Positions 1 to 6,784 of a stretch of 33,697 nt of DNA are shown here, piece after piece (position 1 is the first letter of the stretch; each line of letters opens with the position of its first letter). The translations under genes and the position numbers were made by a program. Where the stretch lies: the NCBI GenBank assembly GCA_040880405.1, contig JBBDIM010000081.1, positions 1 through 33,697 of the forward strand, in the 5' to 3' direction. The notes beneath the pieces are model-generated. The model had not been told where the DNA came from and did not search any database. It was given only the letters and a program-made list of their open reading frames with translations. Source of the stretch: JBBDIM01 sp040880405. Its GTDB lineage: Bacteria; Planctomycetota; Planctomycetia; Pirellulales; Pirellulaceae.

Positions 1-1397
1 CGCTCCATCAGGACGATGTGCCCTCGGGTCATGTCCAGCATGTAGATTTTGTCGAGATCGGCCGAGACGGCGATCGAGACGTTCTTGCAGCCGGGCACCA
101 GTTTCACGTCGCCGACGTACGACTTGAACGTCCCGTCCGCGGCGAACCGTTTGATTCGGCCGCTGGTCGATTCGGCGGTGAAGACATCGCCGCAACTGCT
201 GAAGCAGACGTTCATCGGGTTACAGCAACTGGTGAACCCGTCCGCTCCGGTGCGGTCCGCCTTGCCCCAGGAGGTGAGGGAAGTGCCGTCGCTCTTGAAC
301 GCCGCCACGCGGTGCCGGGCGTTCTCCGCCACAAAAATTCCTGCTTCGCAGGCCTGGACATCCATTTGGCCGCAGCAGCCACGCAGTTCGGCGACGACGA
401 TTTCCGCGTTCTCAAACTTGTCGTCCATCTTCCAGACATCATAGGTGTAGCCCACCAACGCCGGGGTGGCGACATAGGTGTGCTTGCCGTCGGTGCTGAT
501 TGAGGCGACCCGCGACTTTTGCGCGGTCATGGATTTCATTTGATCTTCGATTTGCTTGTCGCTGATCTTCGCTTCCCCTTCGGGGCCCTGTTCCGCTCGC
601 CGTTTTTTGAAGATCTCCAATTGGGCCGGCAGCATCTCCAGGATTTGATTCTCTTGGGTGTTTAGCTCCTCGTCTTTCGCTTTCTCCGTCAGCTCATTGA
701 TCATCCGCTCATACATCTCGATGGTCGCACTGAGCCCTCCCATCGAGCTCTTGAGCTGGTTCTCCGCTTCGGCGCGGAGCTTGTCCTGGTTCTCCGCAAT
801 CGCCGTGGCGTGGGGCGAATCGGCCTGGTGCAGCACCTTGCCCTCGGCTGAAAGCCGCAGCAATTTGCCCTGCCCGGCGACGAGAATGCTGCCATCTTTG
901 GCGGTGTTGATCGCCTCTGGCTTGAAGTCGATTTTCCATGTGTGCAGCAGCGAGCCCTCACCGTTTAGCACGCGGATCTCGCCGGGGCCTTGGCCGCAGG
1001 CGGCCAGAATATTGCCGTCGGGGCTCAGGCAGAAGGCGTTGACGTTGGTCGCCTCGGGCACGGTGATCAACGCGGTTTGCTCGTGCGTCGCTTCTTCATC
1101 GACACTTTCGACTTCGGCGTTCGGGTTGTACGCCTCATCGGCGACAGCCACTTGCACCGGTGCGATGACTCGGGCCGCGGGAACCGCTTTCGCGGGCTCA
1201 GGTGAGAAGGGCCGGGCAATGTTCTGAACCGCGTCGCTGATTTTCTGGGCGAAGCTGGCTCGGGCAGGGGCCACAACGCCCGGCGCAACGATACCTGGGG
1301 CCACCACCCCTTCGCTCGACTTCTCCGGTTCCAGGGCCCAAGTAGTGGCCAGCATGGCCAACGTTAACGGAATCGATGCCAACAGAGTGAAGCGCAT
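1..1397 (-). CDS. Secreted NHL/beta-propeller protein, C-terminus cut by window edge
   Basis: An open minus-strand frame runs without a stop from the ATG at 1397 to base 1, so at least 465 codons are visible and the C-terminus is missing. The first ~22 residues (MRFTLLASIPLTLAMLATTWA) look like a Sec signal peptide. A low-complexity linker rich in V, A and P follows. Propeller-type blades appear from about residue 105 (NAFCLSPDGNILAACGQGPG), are interrupted near residues 180-270 by a charged, probably helical insert, and then resume. The later blades carry Cys pairs (ELRGCCGQMD, TSCCNPMNVCFSSCGD) followed by GRIKRFAADG, an NHL-like blade. I recall similar Cys-pair propellers from other planctomycetes; their function is unknown to me. 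GGGGGA lies about 9 nt before the start. Likely periplasmic or extracellular. The role is not determined. Confidence 0.85.
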   Translation of the reverse strand, partial: MRFTLLASIPLTLAMLATTWALEPEKSSEGVVAPGIVAPGVVAPARASFAQKISDAVQNIARPFSPEPAKAVPAARVIAPVQVAVADEAYNPNAEVESVDEEATHEQTALITVPEATNVNAFCLSPDGNILAACGQGPGEIRVLNGEGSLLHTWKIDFKPEAINTAKDGSILVAGQGKLLRLSAEGKVLHQADSPHATAIAENQDKLRAEAENQLKSSMGGLSATIEMYERMINELTEKAKDEELNTQENQILEMLPAQLEIFKKRRAEQGPEGEAKISDKQIEDQMKSMTAQKSRVASISTDGKHTYVATPALVGYTYDVWKMDDKFENAEIVVAELRGCCGQMDVQACEAGIFVAENARHRVAAFKSDGTSLTSWGKADRTGADGFTSCCNPMNVCFSSCGDVFTAESTSGRIKRFAADGTFKSYVGDVKLVPGCKNVSIAVSADLDKIYMLDMTRGHIVLME

Positions 1398-1772
1398 GGT
1401 CTTGGTCCCCCAAGTGAGAATGAGAAAAGGTTGTCTCCCTACCAGTGGTTGATTATTGCCAATTCGTCGGGCATAGGGCAATTCTTTTGGGGGAAACGAT
1501 GGGGATTTTTGGAATTATTAATCGAGCCAACGCATCATGGTTTTTGCATATCGGTTGATAGCAAGGCCGTAAAACACATGCTGGGTAAGCTGGGCGACTC
1601 GCGGGACTCGCTCGACTCGCGGCTGGTCAGTTTTTGCCCAAGCGTTTGTAACTCCGTTTTCAAACGCTCGATCGGTTACAATGTCCCGGTGTCTTCACTT
1701 CGGACGGCCCACGGCGAAGCTCCGGCAAGGTTTGCCAATAGGTTCCAGGGCCGCCAACCAAGCAAGGGTTTT
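1398..1772. other. Divergent intergenic region, no gene seen
   Basis: This gap separates the minus-strand propeller gene from the plus-strand transglutaminase-like gene and must hold both promoters. The frame of the downstream gene stays open back to 1431, but the translation here is unlike any family, so I do not count it as coding. A short repetitive stretch of CTCG/ACTCGCGG words lies around 1600-1632. No convincing promoter hexamer pair could be chosen by eye. Confidence 0.5.
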
Positions 1773-2579
1773 ATGCTTCTTCAAGTCGGCTATGAGATTT
1801 CGTTTCAGTCACCGCAGCCCGCTCCAATGCTGCTGATGCTATATCTGCATCCATCGCGGGAGCCGACTACTCGGCGGCCCGATCGGTTGGAGATTTTGCC
1901 CTCGGTCCCTCTTTCCACCTATTACGACCTGTACGGTAACCGGTGTGCCCGGTTGGTGGCCCCGGCTGGGAAGATCACCTTTCGTAACGACGCCCTGGTT
2001 GAAGATTGCGGCCTGCCGGACCTGCAAGTCCCGACAGCGACCCAGGCCGAGGTGCAAGACCTGCCGCACGAGGCCCTACTGTACTTGTTGGCCAGTCGCT
2101 ACTGCGAGGTCGATAGCGAGCTGAAAGATTTGGCCTGGAAACTGTTCGGGCAAACCCAGCCCGGTTGGCCCAGGGTTCAAGCGATTTGCGATTTCGTCCA
2201 CAACCATATCAAGTTCGACTACATGCAAGCCAAGGCGACGCGAACCGCCCTGGATGCCTACCGCGAGAAGGTGGGCGTCTGCCGCGACTTCATGCACCTC
2301 GCGATCACCTTCTGCCGCAACTGCAACATCCCGGCGCGGTACTGCACCGGTTACCTGGGCGACATCGGCGTCCCTCCGGCCGACGCCCCGATGGATTTCA
2401 GTGCTTGGTTCGAAGTCTACCTGGGAGGCCAGTGGTACGCCTTCGACGCGCGGAACAACAAACCCCGCATCGGCCGAGTCCTCATGGCCCGCGGCCGAGA
2501 CGCGGCAGACGTGGCGCTGACCACGACGTTCGGCGTGAATACGTTGGATGCGTTTAAGGTTTGGACCAATGAGGTGTGA
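1773..2579 (+). CDS. Transglutaminase-like cysteine-protease-fold protein
   Basis: A 268-aa protein of the bacterial transglutaminase-like superfamily. The N-terminal ~90 residues form a beta-rich domain (MLLQVGYEISFQSPQPAPML). The papain-like core follows, with the nucleophile Cys in KVGVCRDFMHLA and the Asp region in WYAFDARNNKPRIGRVLMARGRDAADV. The usual His before AW is Ser here (DFSAWFEVYL). In my memory this subfamily, with its GRDAADV signature, often lacks that His, so activity is uncertain. The frame is open from 1431, but I start at 1773 because the family N-terminus begins there and an AAGG lies just upstream; the extra upstream residues look non-coding. Probably cytoplasmic, since no signal peptide is seen. 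It stands alone, divergent from the propeller gene. Confidence 0.85.
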   Translation: MLLQVGYEISFQSPQPAPMLLMLYLHPSREPTTRRPDRLEILPSVPLSTYYDLYGNRCARLVAPAGKITFRNDALVEDCGLPDLQVPTATQAEVQDLPHEALLYLLASRYCEVDSELKDLAWKLFGQTQPGWPRVQAICDFVHNHIKFDYMQAKATRTALDAYREKVGVCRDFMHLAITFCRNCNIPARYCTGYLGDIGVPPADAPMDFSAWFEVYLGGQWYAFDARNNKPRIGRVLMARGRDAADVALTTTFGVNTLDAFKVWTNEV

Positions 2580-2615
2580 CCTTTGCGACCTTGGTGGTTT
2601 AAAGGAAGGATTTAG

Positions 2616-2769
2616 CCACAGAGGGCACAGAGATCACAGAGGGAAGCTAACGCCGCTAGTTGTGATGATTGACTCAGGCGGGTGCCCATTTCACGTGTCA
2701 AAGAAGGCACGTTTTGGCGTGAAAGCGCTGAACCAAAATCTCTCTCTGTGGCCTCTGTGAACTCTGTGG
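2616..2769. repeat. ACAGAG-type imperfect inverted repeat
   Basis: Bases 2616-2644 carry the words CCACAGAGGGCACAGAGA and CACAGAGGGA. Bases 2742-2769 carry the reverse complement (CTCTGTGGCCTCTGTGA, ACTCTGTGG), giving an imperfect ~28 bp inverted repeat around a ~95 bp centre. Translation of either strand gives the SHRGHRDHRG peptide that is widely mis-annotated as protein. Repeats of this type are common in planctomycete and deltaproteobacterial genomes. The element lies between the transglutaminase-like gene and the toxin-antitoxin pair, and nothing else is seen in 2580-2870. Confidence 0.75.
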
Positions 2770-2870
2770 CATATAATTGAAATGGTGCGATCGGCAAATG
2801 GGCTGAAGTTTCGCAAGGATGTTGAAATCCCCTGAGACCCACCCCAGGCTGCAGTTTGAGGAGACCAACA

Positions 2871-3107
2871 GTGAATTGGCAAGAACGAATCAGTACCGAT
2901 CCCAGCGTCTGTCACGGGAAGGCTTGTATCCAGGGAACCCGAGTCATGGTCTCCGTGGTGTTGGATAACTTAGCCGCGGGAGTCGAGCGGACTGAGATTC
3001 TCCAGAGTTATCCTTCGCTGGCCAGCGAGGATATTGACGCGGCGATAGGCTATGCGGCGGAATTGGCCCGGGAGCGATTTGTACCCCTGACTCCGCGGAC
3101 CGCATAG
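2871..3107 (+). CDS. DUF433-family antitoxin
   Basis: A 78-aa protein matching the DUF433 pattern: NWQERISTDPSVCHGKACIQ, then GTRVMVSVVLDNLAAG, then a C-terminal helix pair (EILQSYPSLASEDIDAAIGY). DUF433 proteins are small winged-helix-like antitoxins usually encoded just before a DUF5615 PIN-like toxin, as here. The start is taken as GTG 2871 because a strong GAGGAG at 2858-2863 sits 7 nt upstream; an in-frame TTG at 2856 would overlap that site. The stop codon abuts the toxin ATG with no intervening base. The protein probably neutralises the toxin and may repress the pair, but no operator could be picked out. Confidence 0.88.
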   Translation: MNWQERISTDPSVCHGKACIQGTRVMVSVVLDNLAAGVERTEILQSYPSLASEDIDAAIGYAAELARERFVPLTPRTA

Positions 3108-3464
3108 ATGCAATTCAAGATTGATGAGAATTTGCCGGTGGAAGTGGCGGAATCACTGAGGCAAGTGGGCCATGACGCCCTGACCATCCATGATCAACAG
3201 ATGGTGGGCCAACCTGATCTACAGGTGGCGGTCGTTTGCCATGCCGAACAACGCGTTCTGATAACGCTTGATTTGGATTTCTCAGATATTCGGGCGTATC
3301 CACCTTCTGACTATTTCGGGATCATCGTATTACGACCCCGGTCGCAAGCTAAACCGGCTGTCCTGGCGTTGATTGATCAGATCATTCCCTTGTTTGATTT
3401 GGAACCGATTGTTGGCAATCTGTGGATTGTTCAGGATAATGGCCTGCGGATTCGCGAGGGGTAG
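3108..3464 (+). CDS. DUF5615 PIN-like toxin
   Basis: A 118-aa protein of the DUF5615 PIN-like family. The acidic pattern of a PIN-type nuclease is visible: D6-E7 in FKIDENLP, then ITLDLDFSD near residues 52-60. The central HDALTIHDQ and GIIVLRPRS segments are family-typical. By analogy it would be an RNase held inactive by the DUF433 partner encoded directly upstream. Its ATG follows the antitoxin TAG without a gap, so the two are translationally coupled. The length is normal and the putative metal-binding acidic residues are intact, so the pair looks functional. The RNA target is unknown. Confidence 0.87.
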   Translation: MQFKIDENLPVEVAESLRQVGHDALTIHDQQMVGQPDLQVAVVCHAEQRVLITLDLDFSDIRAYPPSDYFGIIVLRPRSQAKPAVLALIDQIIPLFDLEPIVGNLWIVQDNGLRIREG

Positions 3465-3525
3465 CGTACTCCGTTTCTGGCCTCAACTTTTCGATCACCA
3501 ACTCAGCTCACCATAGGGAAATCGC

Positions 3526-4191
3526 ATGACGCGAGCCGGGACGGTTTTTTTGGGGCTTTCGCTCGGGTTGTTGACCGCGGCGGCGGCTCTGTTTTTTTTG
3601 TACTCGTCCGGTTGGGCGTGGGCCGTGTTTGCGGGTGGGGTGATCTTTTTGATGTTGGCCCTGGGGGACGAGCCTTTCAGTCCGCCGGACCTGGCCGACG
3701 AACTGGATTCGATGCCGCTGGTGAGTGACGACCTGGGGGAAATCACGATCGCCAGCGGAGTGTTGGCGATCTCCGATTCGTGGAACCTCAGTGATGGCCT
3801 TCGCCTGGAGGGTGTACCCCGGCAGTTGCATGTGAGGATTCGCCTCCGCGAACAGGACGAAACGCAGGCCTTGGTGGCCTTGGAGCTAAGCGGTGAGCCA
3901 ACCTCAGAAGACGCCGGCAGCGACACCATCTCGGCCGACAGTATTCCCGTCGACAGCGGGTTCGTCTACTTCGGCGACGCGGCCCTGTTCGACCACGGCC
4001 TCCGCCCCCGCAACTTGAAAAAGCTAATCGAAACCGTCTTCGAAGAACCCGGCCCGATGCGCGTCCTAGTCACCGACCCCGGCGGCACCCACCGCGGAGT
4101 CGTCTGCCAATCAGGCTTAGGGGCGGGACTGTATAAGGTGGAATGGGTGAGTGCGGGGACCTGGCGGCTACGGTGTGGGTTTGTTTCTTGA
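3526..4191 (+). CDS. Hypothetical membrane-anchored protein
   Basis: A 221-aa protein that I do not recognise. The N-terminus has two adjacent hydrophobic segments (about residues 6-27 and 29-46), followed by an acidic linker rich in D, E and P and a soluble C-terminal domain of about 150 residues with alternating beta and charged segments (LHVRIRLREQDETQALVALE). A short helix (LKKLIETVFEEPGPMRVLV) lies near residues 165-185. The start at 3526 is supported by AGGGA 6 nt upstream. It follows the toxin gene by about 60 nt and is closed by a clear hairpin-plus-T terminator at 4216-4240. The soluble domain is probably cytoplasmic, but topology is a guess. Confidence 0.7.
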   Translation: MTRAGTVFLGLSLGLLTAAAALFFLYSSGWAWAVFAGGVIFLMLALGDEPFSPPDLADELDSMPLVSDDLGEITIASGVLAISDSWNLSDGLRLEGVPRQLHVRIRLREQDETQALVALELSGEPTSEDAGSDTISADSIPVDSGFVYFGDAALFDHGLRPRNLKKLIETVFEEPGPMRVLVTDPGGTHRGVVCQSGLGAGLYKVEWVSAGTWRLRCGFVS

Positions 4192-4203
4192 GAATGGGGT
4201 CCT

Positions 4204-4345
4204 CCCCCTGGGACCGCCGACGTCCCGTCGGCATTTTTTTAGGGAGTAGGTTGTCTCTCTCGGGGGCTGTCTATTTTATGGGACGGTTGCGGGGGTGATG
4301 GTTCTCTGGCATCGCTGGCCGGCGGGACGCCGGAGGTCCCAGGGG
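4204..4345. repeat. TIR element, copy 1 (MITE-like, ~142 bp)
   Basis: The left arm (4204-4232, beginning CCCCCTGGGACCGCCGACG) is nearly the reverse complement of the right arm (4318-4345, ending CGGAGGTCCCAGGGG). The interior carries GTAGGTTGTCTCTCTCGGGG followed by GCTGTCTATTTT, which recurs in the copy at 6049-6186. The left arm itself folds into a hairpin followed by seven T residues. No coding capacity is seen. Together with copy 2 it brackets the TerB-like/HNH gene in direct orientation. Confidence 0.75.
4216..4240 (+). terminator. Rho-independent terminator in TIR element copy 1
   Basis: A GCCGACG stem (4216-4222) pairs perfectly with CGTCGGC (4226-4232) around a 3-nt loop and is followed by A and seven T residues. 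It lies 24 nt after the stop codon of the 221-aa membrane protein gene and is well placed to end that transcript. Confidence 0.75.
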
Positions 4346-4347
4346 CC

Positions 4348-4381
4348 GGGTGCCATGCCCACGCCCTCCAACGTGGGCATG
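4348..4381 (-). repeat. Fragment of the GGGTGCCATGCCCACGC repeat family, inverted
   Basis: Bases 4348-4381 are the reverse complement of the right end of the repeats at 11280-11458 and 15747-16098 (GGGTGCCATGCCCACGC followed by CCTCCAACGTGGGCATG). It abuts TIR element copy 1. The remaining sequence up to the next gene (4382-4676) shows no gene; it contains CATGCCTGTACACG near 4456 and an AT-rich stretch at 4520-4570 that may hold the promoter of the HNH gene. Confidence 0.65.
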
Positions 4382-4676
4382 CTTGGGCGTGGGGCTGTTC
4401 CAATGGCAACGGGATTTGATGGAAACCAAACAGGCATCCATTTATTCAGCGGAAGCATGCCTGTACACGATTCCGTTGCCTACTCTGGTGTGAAGACGGT
4501 GCTACGGCGGCGCCCTCTTTTGTCATAATCCTTCGAAACCGTCCAGGCTATACTATCGTCGTCCAAAAAACGGAGCCCATTCGAAACTTGTTAGACACCG
4601 GATGGGGCATCTGGTTAGAATTGGGCGGAGTCCCCAAGACGGGGTGGATTCCCGGATGAGGCGAGGAATGAAGGTG

Positions 4677-6026
4677 ATGGTCAAGAGTTTCTTTCAACGA
4701 ATTAAGAATGCCGTAGTCAATGTATGCGATCCAGACCGCGAAGATCGGATTAATCGCATAGCGACCAAACTTTTACGAGACCTACGTAGCAAGCGGAATG
4801 CCTTCGTAATTTCAGAGTGCGTAGCCGGCTTGGATCTTTCGACAGGTGAAATCAACGATGCCAGAGAGATTGCCTTTCGTCGCTTTCTCGCCAACATTTG
4901 GAAGGATGGCGTCGTCTCAAATACGGAGCTCGAAACACTTTTGTGGGTCGAGCCTGCTTTGGAAATACCAAGGCCCAGAGCCGAGGAGATAAAATCTGAG
5001 TATTCAGTTGACCCATTCCGCACTGCCCTTGCACATGCCATAAGTGATGGCACATTGACCGACGAACGGTATATTCAGCTGCAGCAAATTTCGTCAGTTG
5101 CCGGCAAAACCGTCGCAGCCTTTGCCAGAAAGTTTTTCTTATCCGAAGGAAAGGCTTTCATTCAGGCAATCTTCATTGCAACTCTTGAGCAGGGGGAGGT
5201 GTCGGAGGAGGCGTGGCAGGGTCTCGTCACTACAAGTGAGCGGTTAGGTATCACGCCCGCAGAACAGACTCGCCTGATCAACGAGGCTGGCAAGCGTTTT
5301 ATTGAGCATGTTTTAGCTGATGCAAAATCTGATCAGAGAATATCAACAAAAGAACGTTCTCGGTTAGAGTGGCTAATGAATGCCCTTCAGCTCGACGGTA
5401 ACTTTTGTAACTATGTTCGGGCCGAACTGAATGAGATCGAGTTGCGACACGAGATTTCACTTGGCAGGTTGCCAACCATCGCAGGACCTGCCGGAACGTC
5501 ACTTCGCGCTGGGGAGATCGTCCATGCATGGTCCTCTGCCGAATTTATCATGGTTCGCATGTTGAAATCCGGCCCCGCCTATGACGAGCACCGAGGCGTG
5601 CTAACCTTAACGGACAATCGTTTAATATTCCAAAGTCCTACAAAGTCCCAATCGATCAACTACCGGAAGTTTGTTGGAATTGAGTACGGTGCCCGTGAGA
5701 TCAAAATTCAGATAGAAAATAAGCCAGTTTGGGCGTTGAGGATACGTGGTAACTATGCCTTATTCGCTTTGATTATGCGTAAGGCTATTTCGCTTGCAAA
5801 TCAGACATCAACACGCTTGGCGGATGGAACGCATTCTCGTTACATCCCCCGCGAAGTTCGTCAGCGAGTCTGGCAGAGATACGGCGGGCAATGTGTTGAC
5901 TGTAGTGCAACGGATTATCTGGAATTCGATCACATTATCCCAGTGGCGAAGGGCGGCAGTAATTCGGATTCAAACATCCAGTTGTTGTGTCGGCGGTGTA
6001 ATCTGAAAAAGTCGGATCATATTTGA
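4677..6026 (+). CDS. TerB-like repeat / PH-like / HNH endonuclease protein
   Basis: A 449-aa protein with three parts. Residues ~45-245 hold four helical units sharing a D-G/x-hydrophobic-S/T-x-x-E-x-x-x-L pattern: KDGVVSNTELETLL, SDGTLTDERYIQLQ, EQGEVSEEAWQGL and SDQRISTKERSRLEWL. This resembles TerB-type domains. Residues ~275-372 look like a PH/GRAM-type beta domain (GEIVHAWSSAEF, GVLTLTDNRLIFQ). Residues ~390-449 are a C-terminal HNH nuclease with all key residues: C406/C409, D418-H419 (EFDHIIPVAKGG), N433, C438/C441 and H448. The start ATG 4677 has GAGGA 9 nt upstream; in-frame ATGs at 4656 and 4668 have worse spacing. The gene is AT-richer than its neighbours (27 of 60 bases are G/C in 4741-4800, against 37 of 60 in 12541-12600 of tssK) and sits between two TIR elements, which suggests transfer. 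A nucleic-acid-cleaving defence role is my inference. Confidence 0.8.
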   Translation: MVKSFFQRIKNAVVNVCDPDREDRINRIATKLLRDLRSKRNAFVISECVAGLDLSTGEINDAREIAFRRFLANIWKDGVVSNTELETLLWVEPALEIPRPRAEEIKSEYSVDPFRTALAHAISDGTLTDERYIQLQQISSVAGKTVAAFARKFFLSEGKAFIQAIFIATLEQGEVSEEAWQGLVTTSERLGITPAEQTRLINEAGKRFIEHVLADAKSDQRISTKERSRLEWLMNALQLDGNFCNYVRAELNEIELRHEISLGRLPTIAGPAGTSLRAGEIVHAWSSAEFIMVRMLKSGPAYDEHRGVLTLTDNRLIFQSPTKSQSINYRKFVGIEYGAREIKIQIENKPVWALRIRGNYALFALIMRKAISLANQTSTRLADGTHSRYIPREVRQRVWQRYGGQCVDCSATDYLEFDHIIPVAKGGSNSDSNIQLLCRRCNLKKSDHI

Positions 6027-6048
6027 GACGGAGATTTTGGTTTCTTTC

Positions 6049-6186
6049 GGACCGCCGACGTCCCCGTCGGCATTTTTTTTGTGAGTAGGTTGTCTCTCTC
6101 GGGGGCTGTCTATTTTGTGGGACGCTTGGGGGTGAGGTTGATTCACCGGCATCGCTGGCCGACGGGACGTCGGCGGTCCCAGGGGG
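6049..6186. repeat. TIR element, copy 2 (MITE-like, ~138 bp)
   Basis: Same architecture and orientation as the element at 4204-4345. The left arm starts GGACCGCCGACG at 6049. The interior shares GTAGGTTGTCTCTCTCGGGG and the right arm ends ACGTCGGCGGTCCCAGGGGG. The left arm of copy 1 and the right arm of copy 2 are perfect reverse complements over at least 23 bp. The last ~20 bases, plus a few beyond the edge, recur exactly at 8151-8175. Confidence 0.75.
6054..6080 (+). terminator. Rho-independent terminator of the HNH gene
   Basis: GCCGACG (6054-6060) pairs with CGTCGGC (6065-6071) around a 4-nt loop, followed by A and eight T residues. It lies 27 nt after the HNH gene stop. It is the left arm of TIR element copy 2, so the repeat doubles as a terminator. 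Confidence 0.75.
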
Positions 6187-6238
6187 GCGTCCTTGCTGCA
6201 TCAAGATTTGCAGCGAGCGAATTTTCCTCCGGAGGTGG

Positions 6239-6694
6239 CTACCGAGCGATCGCGCGGGGACGAGGGGTGTTTTTTTCGCCGGGGGGCTCCGCTTTGCCGG
6301 TGGGGATCTCTTCGCCATCAATGGCGATGGTTAGCTGCCGCATGCTGGTGTCAATTGTCTCGGTGAGTTCCGAGTTTCGATTGTAGTCGTGGGGAATGAA
6401 CTGGTGCGATATTGGGGTGGAGCCCCCGCGGCCGTCTTCCATTTGTCCGACTTCGCGGTAGGCGAGTACGGAGACTTTTTTCTCTCCCGGCTGGGTGCGG
6501 ATTTGAAATTTGCCGTTGTTGATTTTTGCGGCATCCACGTTTTGATCAGGGGAGATTAACGTAATCTCTCCCCGTTCAATCGACTTGCCATTCCAAGTTG
6601 CCGTGCCGGAGAGCTCAATCTTGCCATCATTGCTTCCGCCGCCGCACCCAGTGAACAAAAGCAGCAAGGCACTAAGAGGTATTATGATCTTCAT
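6239..6694 (-). CDS. Lipoprotein with carboxypeptidase-regulatory-like domain (partner of DUF1559)
   Basis: A 151-aa protein with a lipoprotein signal peptide (MKIIIPLSALLLLFTGC, lipid-attached Cys17) and a short G-rich spacer. The single beta-sandwich domain has the pattern ELSGTATWNGKSIERGEITL, NNGKFQI and PGEKKVSVLAYR, and then SHQFIPHDYNRNSELTETI. Small lipoproteins of this kind follow DUF1559 genes in planctomycetes, and this one starts 90 nt after the DUF1559 stop at 6785. It is probably surface- or membrane-anchored; the function is unknown. The C-terminal ~25 residues (EIPTGKAEPPGEKNTPRPRA) are polar and probably disordered. Two mutually exclusive hairpins occupy the gap to the upstream gene. 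Confidence 0.83.
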   Translation of the reverse strand: MKIIIPLSALLLLFTGCGGGSNDGKIELSGTATWNGKSIERGEITLISPDQNVDAAKINNGKFQIRTQPGEKKVSVLAYREVGQMEDGRGGSTPISHQFIPHDYNRNSELTETIDTSMRQLTIAIDGEEIPTGKAEPPGEKNTPRPRAIAR

Positions 6695-6720
6695 GAGTGG
6701 ACCCTTTCAACTTCGGAAGC

Positions 6721-6764
6721 AGGGAGAAGCAAGCTGAGGCATGAGGGCTGCTTCTCCCTCATGC
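6721..6764 (-). promoter_or_regulatory. Two alternative intercistronic hairpins
   Basis: AGGGAGAAGCA (6721-6731) is the exact reverse complement of TGCTTCTCCCT (6749-6759). GCATGAGGG (6739-6747) is the exact reverse complement of CCCTCATGC (6756-6764). The two stems share bases 6756-6759, so only one can form at a time. They lie between the DUF1559 stop and the lipoprotein start. No T tract follows, so this looks more like an RNA processing or attenuation site than a simple terminator. Confidence 0.5.
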
Positions 6765-6784
6765 CGGGCACCGAGCCTTGTGAC

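Noticed and set aside
2548..2842. Open frames giving SHRGHRDHRG-type peptides
   Set aside because: These are translations of the ACAGAG repeat and not genes.
4295..4528. 77-codon plus-strand open frame upstream of the HNH gene
   Set aside because: It lies mostly in the TIR element and the adjacent repeat fragment, with no ribosome site.
4204..6186. Possibility that the two TIR elements are a CRISPR-like or integron array
   Set aside because: Only two copies, ~1.7 kb apart, each with its own inverted ends; no spacer-repeat periodicity and no integrase.
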